Source: DATAOG01 sp963753685 (GTDB lineage Bacteria > Pseudomonadota > Alphaproteobacteria > Geminicoccales > Geminicoccaceae). Taken from it: DNA of 64,000 bases. The notes under the pieces were generated by a model. It was not told the DNA's origin. It ran no database searches and saw only the letters and a program-made list of their open reading frames with translations. The stretch lies in assembly GCA_963753685.1 (NCBI GenBank), contig CAVWDE010000003.1, positions 89,961 to 153,960 of the forward strand, read 5' to 3'. Shown piece by piece: positions 63,152 through 64,000 of this stretch (the stretch's first letter is position 1; every line of letters begins with the position of its first letter). Made by a program: the position numbers and the translations under genes.

Positions 63152-64000
63152 ATGGCGAGGCAAATCGCGGGCATCGACCACGCCATCATTGGCGTGCGCA
63201 ATCTCGAGCAGGCGCGCGCCAGCTATGAGCGGCTGGGCTTTCAGGCGACGCCGCGCGGCCGCCACGTCGGCTGGGGCACCGCCAACTACTGCCTGATGTT
63301 CGCGAACGACTACCTGGAGCTTTTGAGCGTCGTCGACCCGGCGCAATTCACCAACGATCTGGACCGCTTCCTGGCCGAGCGCGAAGGCCTGCTCGCGCTC
63401 GCCCTGCACAGCACCGACCCCGAGGCGACCTACGCCGCCTGGCAGGCCGCCGGGCTGGCGCCGGCCGAGATCGTGGCGCTCGGCCGGCAGCTCGAGCCCG
63501 ATCTCGAGCTGCGGTTTGCCAATGTCATGCTGGCGCCGGCCGCGACCGGCGGGCTGCGCCTGTTCGCCTGCACTCACCTGACGCCCGGGCCAATGCGCCA
63601 GACGGCCTGGCTGCACCATCCCAACGGCGCGCAGGGGATCGCCTCGCTGACCATCGCGGCCGACGATCCGGACGCCTTCTACGAACCCATGGCGCGGGTG
63701 TTCGGCAGCATCTGCCTGACCCAGACCGACGATACCCTGGCCGTCCACACCGGCAAGGGCGTGCTCCTGTTCGTGACCCCGGACGACCTCGACATGCTCC
63801 ACCCCGAGCTCGAGGCGATCGCGACCGATGCCGCCAGCGTTGGCGCCCCCACCCTGGCCGTGCTCAGCCTCACGGTGCGCGATCTGGCGGCGACCGCCGC
63901 TTGGCTCGACCACCAGGGCATCGCCTATCGGCGCGACAGCGGCGGCACCATCGGCGTGCCACCGGAGCACACCCACGGCGTCATGCTGGAGTTCGTCGCG
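63152..64000 (+). CDS. VOC-family (glyoxalase-like) protein, partial
   Basis: Starts at ATG 63152 with GGGGGCGG upstream and stays open to the right edge, 283 residues so far. The start MARQIAGIDHAIIGVRNLEQ, then YERLGFQATPRGRHVGWGTA and NYCLMFANDYLELL are typical of glyoxalase-like (VOC) domains. His, His and Glu residues could bind a metal, with DHAIIGV giving the first ligand and DYLELL the Glu. A second, related half begins near GIASLTIAADDPDAF. Substrate unknown. Divergent from mtnN. Confidence 0.85.
   Translation, partial: MARQIAGIDHAIIGVRNLEQARASYERLGFQATPRGRHVGWGTANYCLMFANDYLELLSVVDPAQFTNDLDRFLAEREGLLALALHSTDPEATYAAWQAAGLAPAEIVALGRQLEPDLELRFANVMLAPAATGGLRLFACTHLTPGPMRQTAWLHHPNGAQGIASLTIAADDPDAFYEPMARVFGSICLTQTDDTLAVHTGKGVLLFVTPDDLDMLHPELEAIATDAASVGAPTLAVLSLTVRDLAATAAWLDHQGIAYRRDSGGTIGVPPEHTHGVMLEFVA

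Overview
This is a GC-rich window from an alphaproteobacterial chromosome. A soil or rhizosphere member of the Rhodospirillales or Hyphomicrobiales is the best guess. The evidence is the rhizobial-type rhamnose locus (rhaR-rhaS-rhaT opposite rhaD-rhaI), the UbiK / YbjN / ProC / phasin block, an NDUFAF5-like methyltransferase, a TTAA-N7-TTAA site of the CtrA type, and the very large share of high-affinity ABC uptake systems. No rRNA, tRNA, CRISPR array, insertion sequence or intact prophage was seen.

Layout. 1-5971: L-rhamnose uptake and catabolism, divergent around a 160-bp control region with a long perfect inverted repeat. 5977-11509: a leftward operon with a CUT1-type sugar transporter (binding protein plus two permeases, no ATPase), a Gfo/Idh/MocA oxidoreductase and a D-threonine aldolase/D-serine dehydratase-like PLP enzyme. 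11590-13691: a decayed small gene, a cold-shock gene with TTG start and clear terminator, a small unknown protein, and exonuclease III. 13688-21098: a BMP-family (nucleoside-type) ABC transporter, a yeast-FCY1-like cytosine deaminase and a divergent amidase, which together suggest nucleobase salvage or breakdown. 21564-27196: a peptide/nickel-type (Opp/Dpp) transporter split over two divergent units. 27510-32669: a tightly overlapping operon of a 2-hydroxyacid dehydrogenase, a ThDP enzyme and TcuA/TcuB, the most unusual metabolic unit here.

32885-44684 is more housekeeping in character: UbiK, YbjN, ProC, a TetR-like regulator, a phasin, CsaA, DUF1272, an M23 peptidase, a degenerate nuclease-fold protein, DUF3303, an isochorismatase-fold hydrolase, a small iron-permease-family protein, an MFS transporter, a methyltransferase and a DUF3445 (oxidative N-demethylase type) protein. 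An intergenic stretch at 43366-43736 carries a duplicated 43-nt module and a strong leftward terminator that belongs to no annotated gene, so a small RNA or tiny gene is likely there.

44833-58426 holds a NUDIX hydrolase, a 17-bp tandem repeat, DUF1192, an ArsR regulator, an LLM flavin enzyme, a DegT aminotransferase, a truncated higA remnant, an epoxide-hydrolase-like enzyme, gpsA, a pterin carbinolamine dehydratase, a frameshifted PhoD-type phosphatase, an MFS transporter, a malate/lactate dehydrogenase-family enzyme, pobA and acetyl-CoA synthetase. 58681-62087 is a tandem array of three branched-chain-amino-acid-type binding proteins, each exactly 1116 bp, without their membrane components. 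The window ends with a methylthioadenosine/SAH nucleosidase and a VOC-family protein cut by the right edge.

No clearly new defence or mobile system is visible. The strongest leads for novelty are the TcuAB/ThDP/dehydrogenase operon, the cytosine-deaminase/BMP-transporter cluster, the 43.4-43.7 kb intergenic RNA/repeat region, the 21.1-21.5 kb convergent intergenic region, and the gene damage and non-standard starts in the BMP transporter genes.
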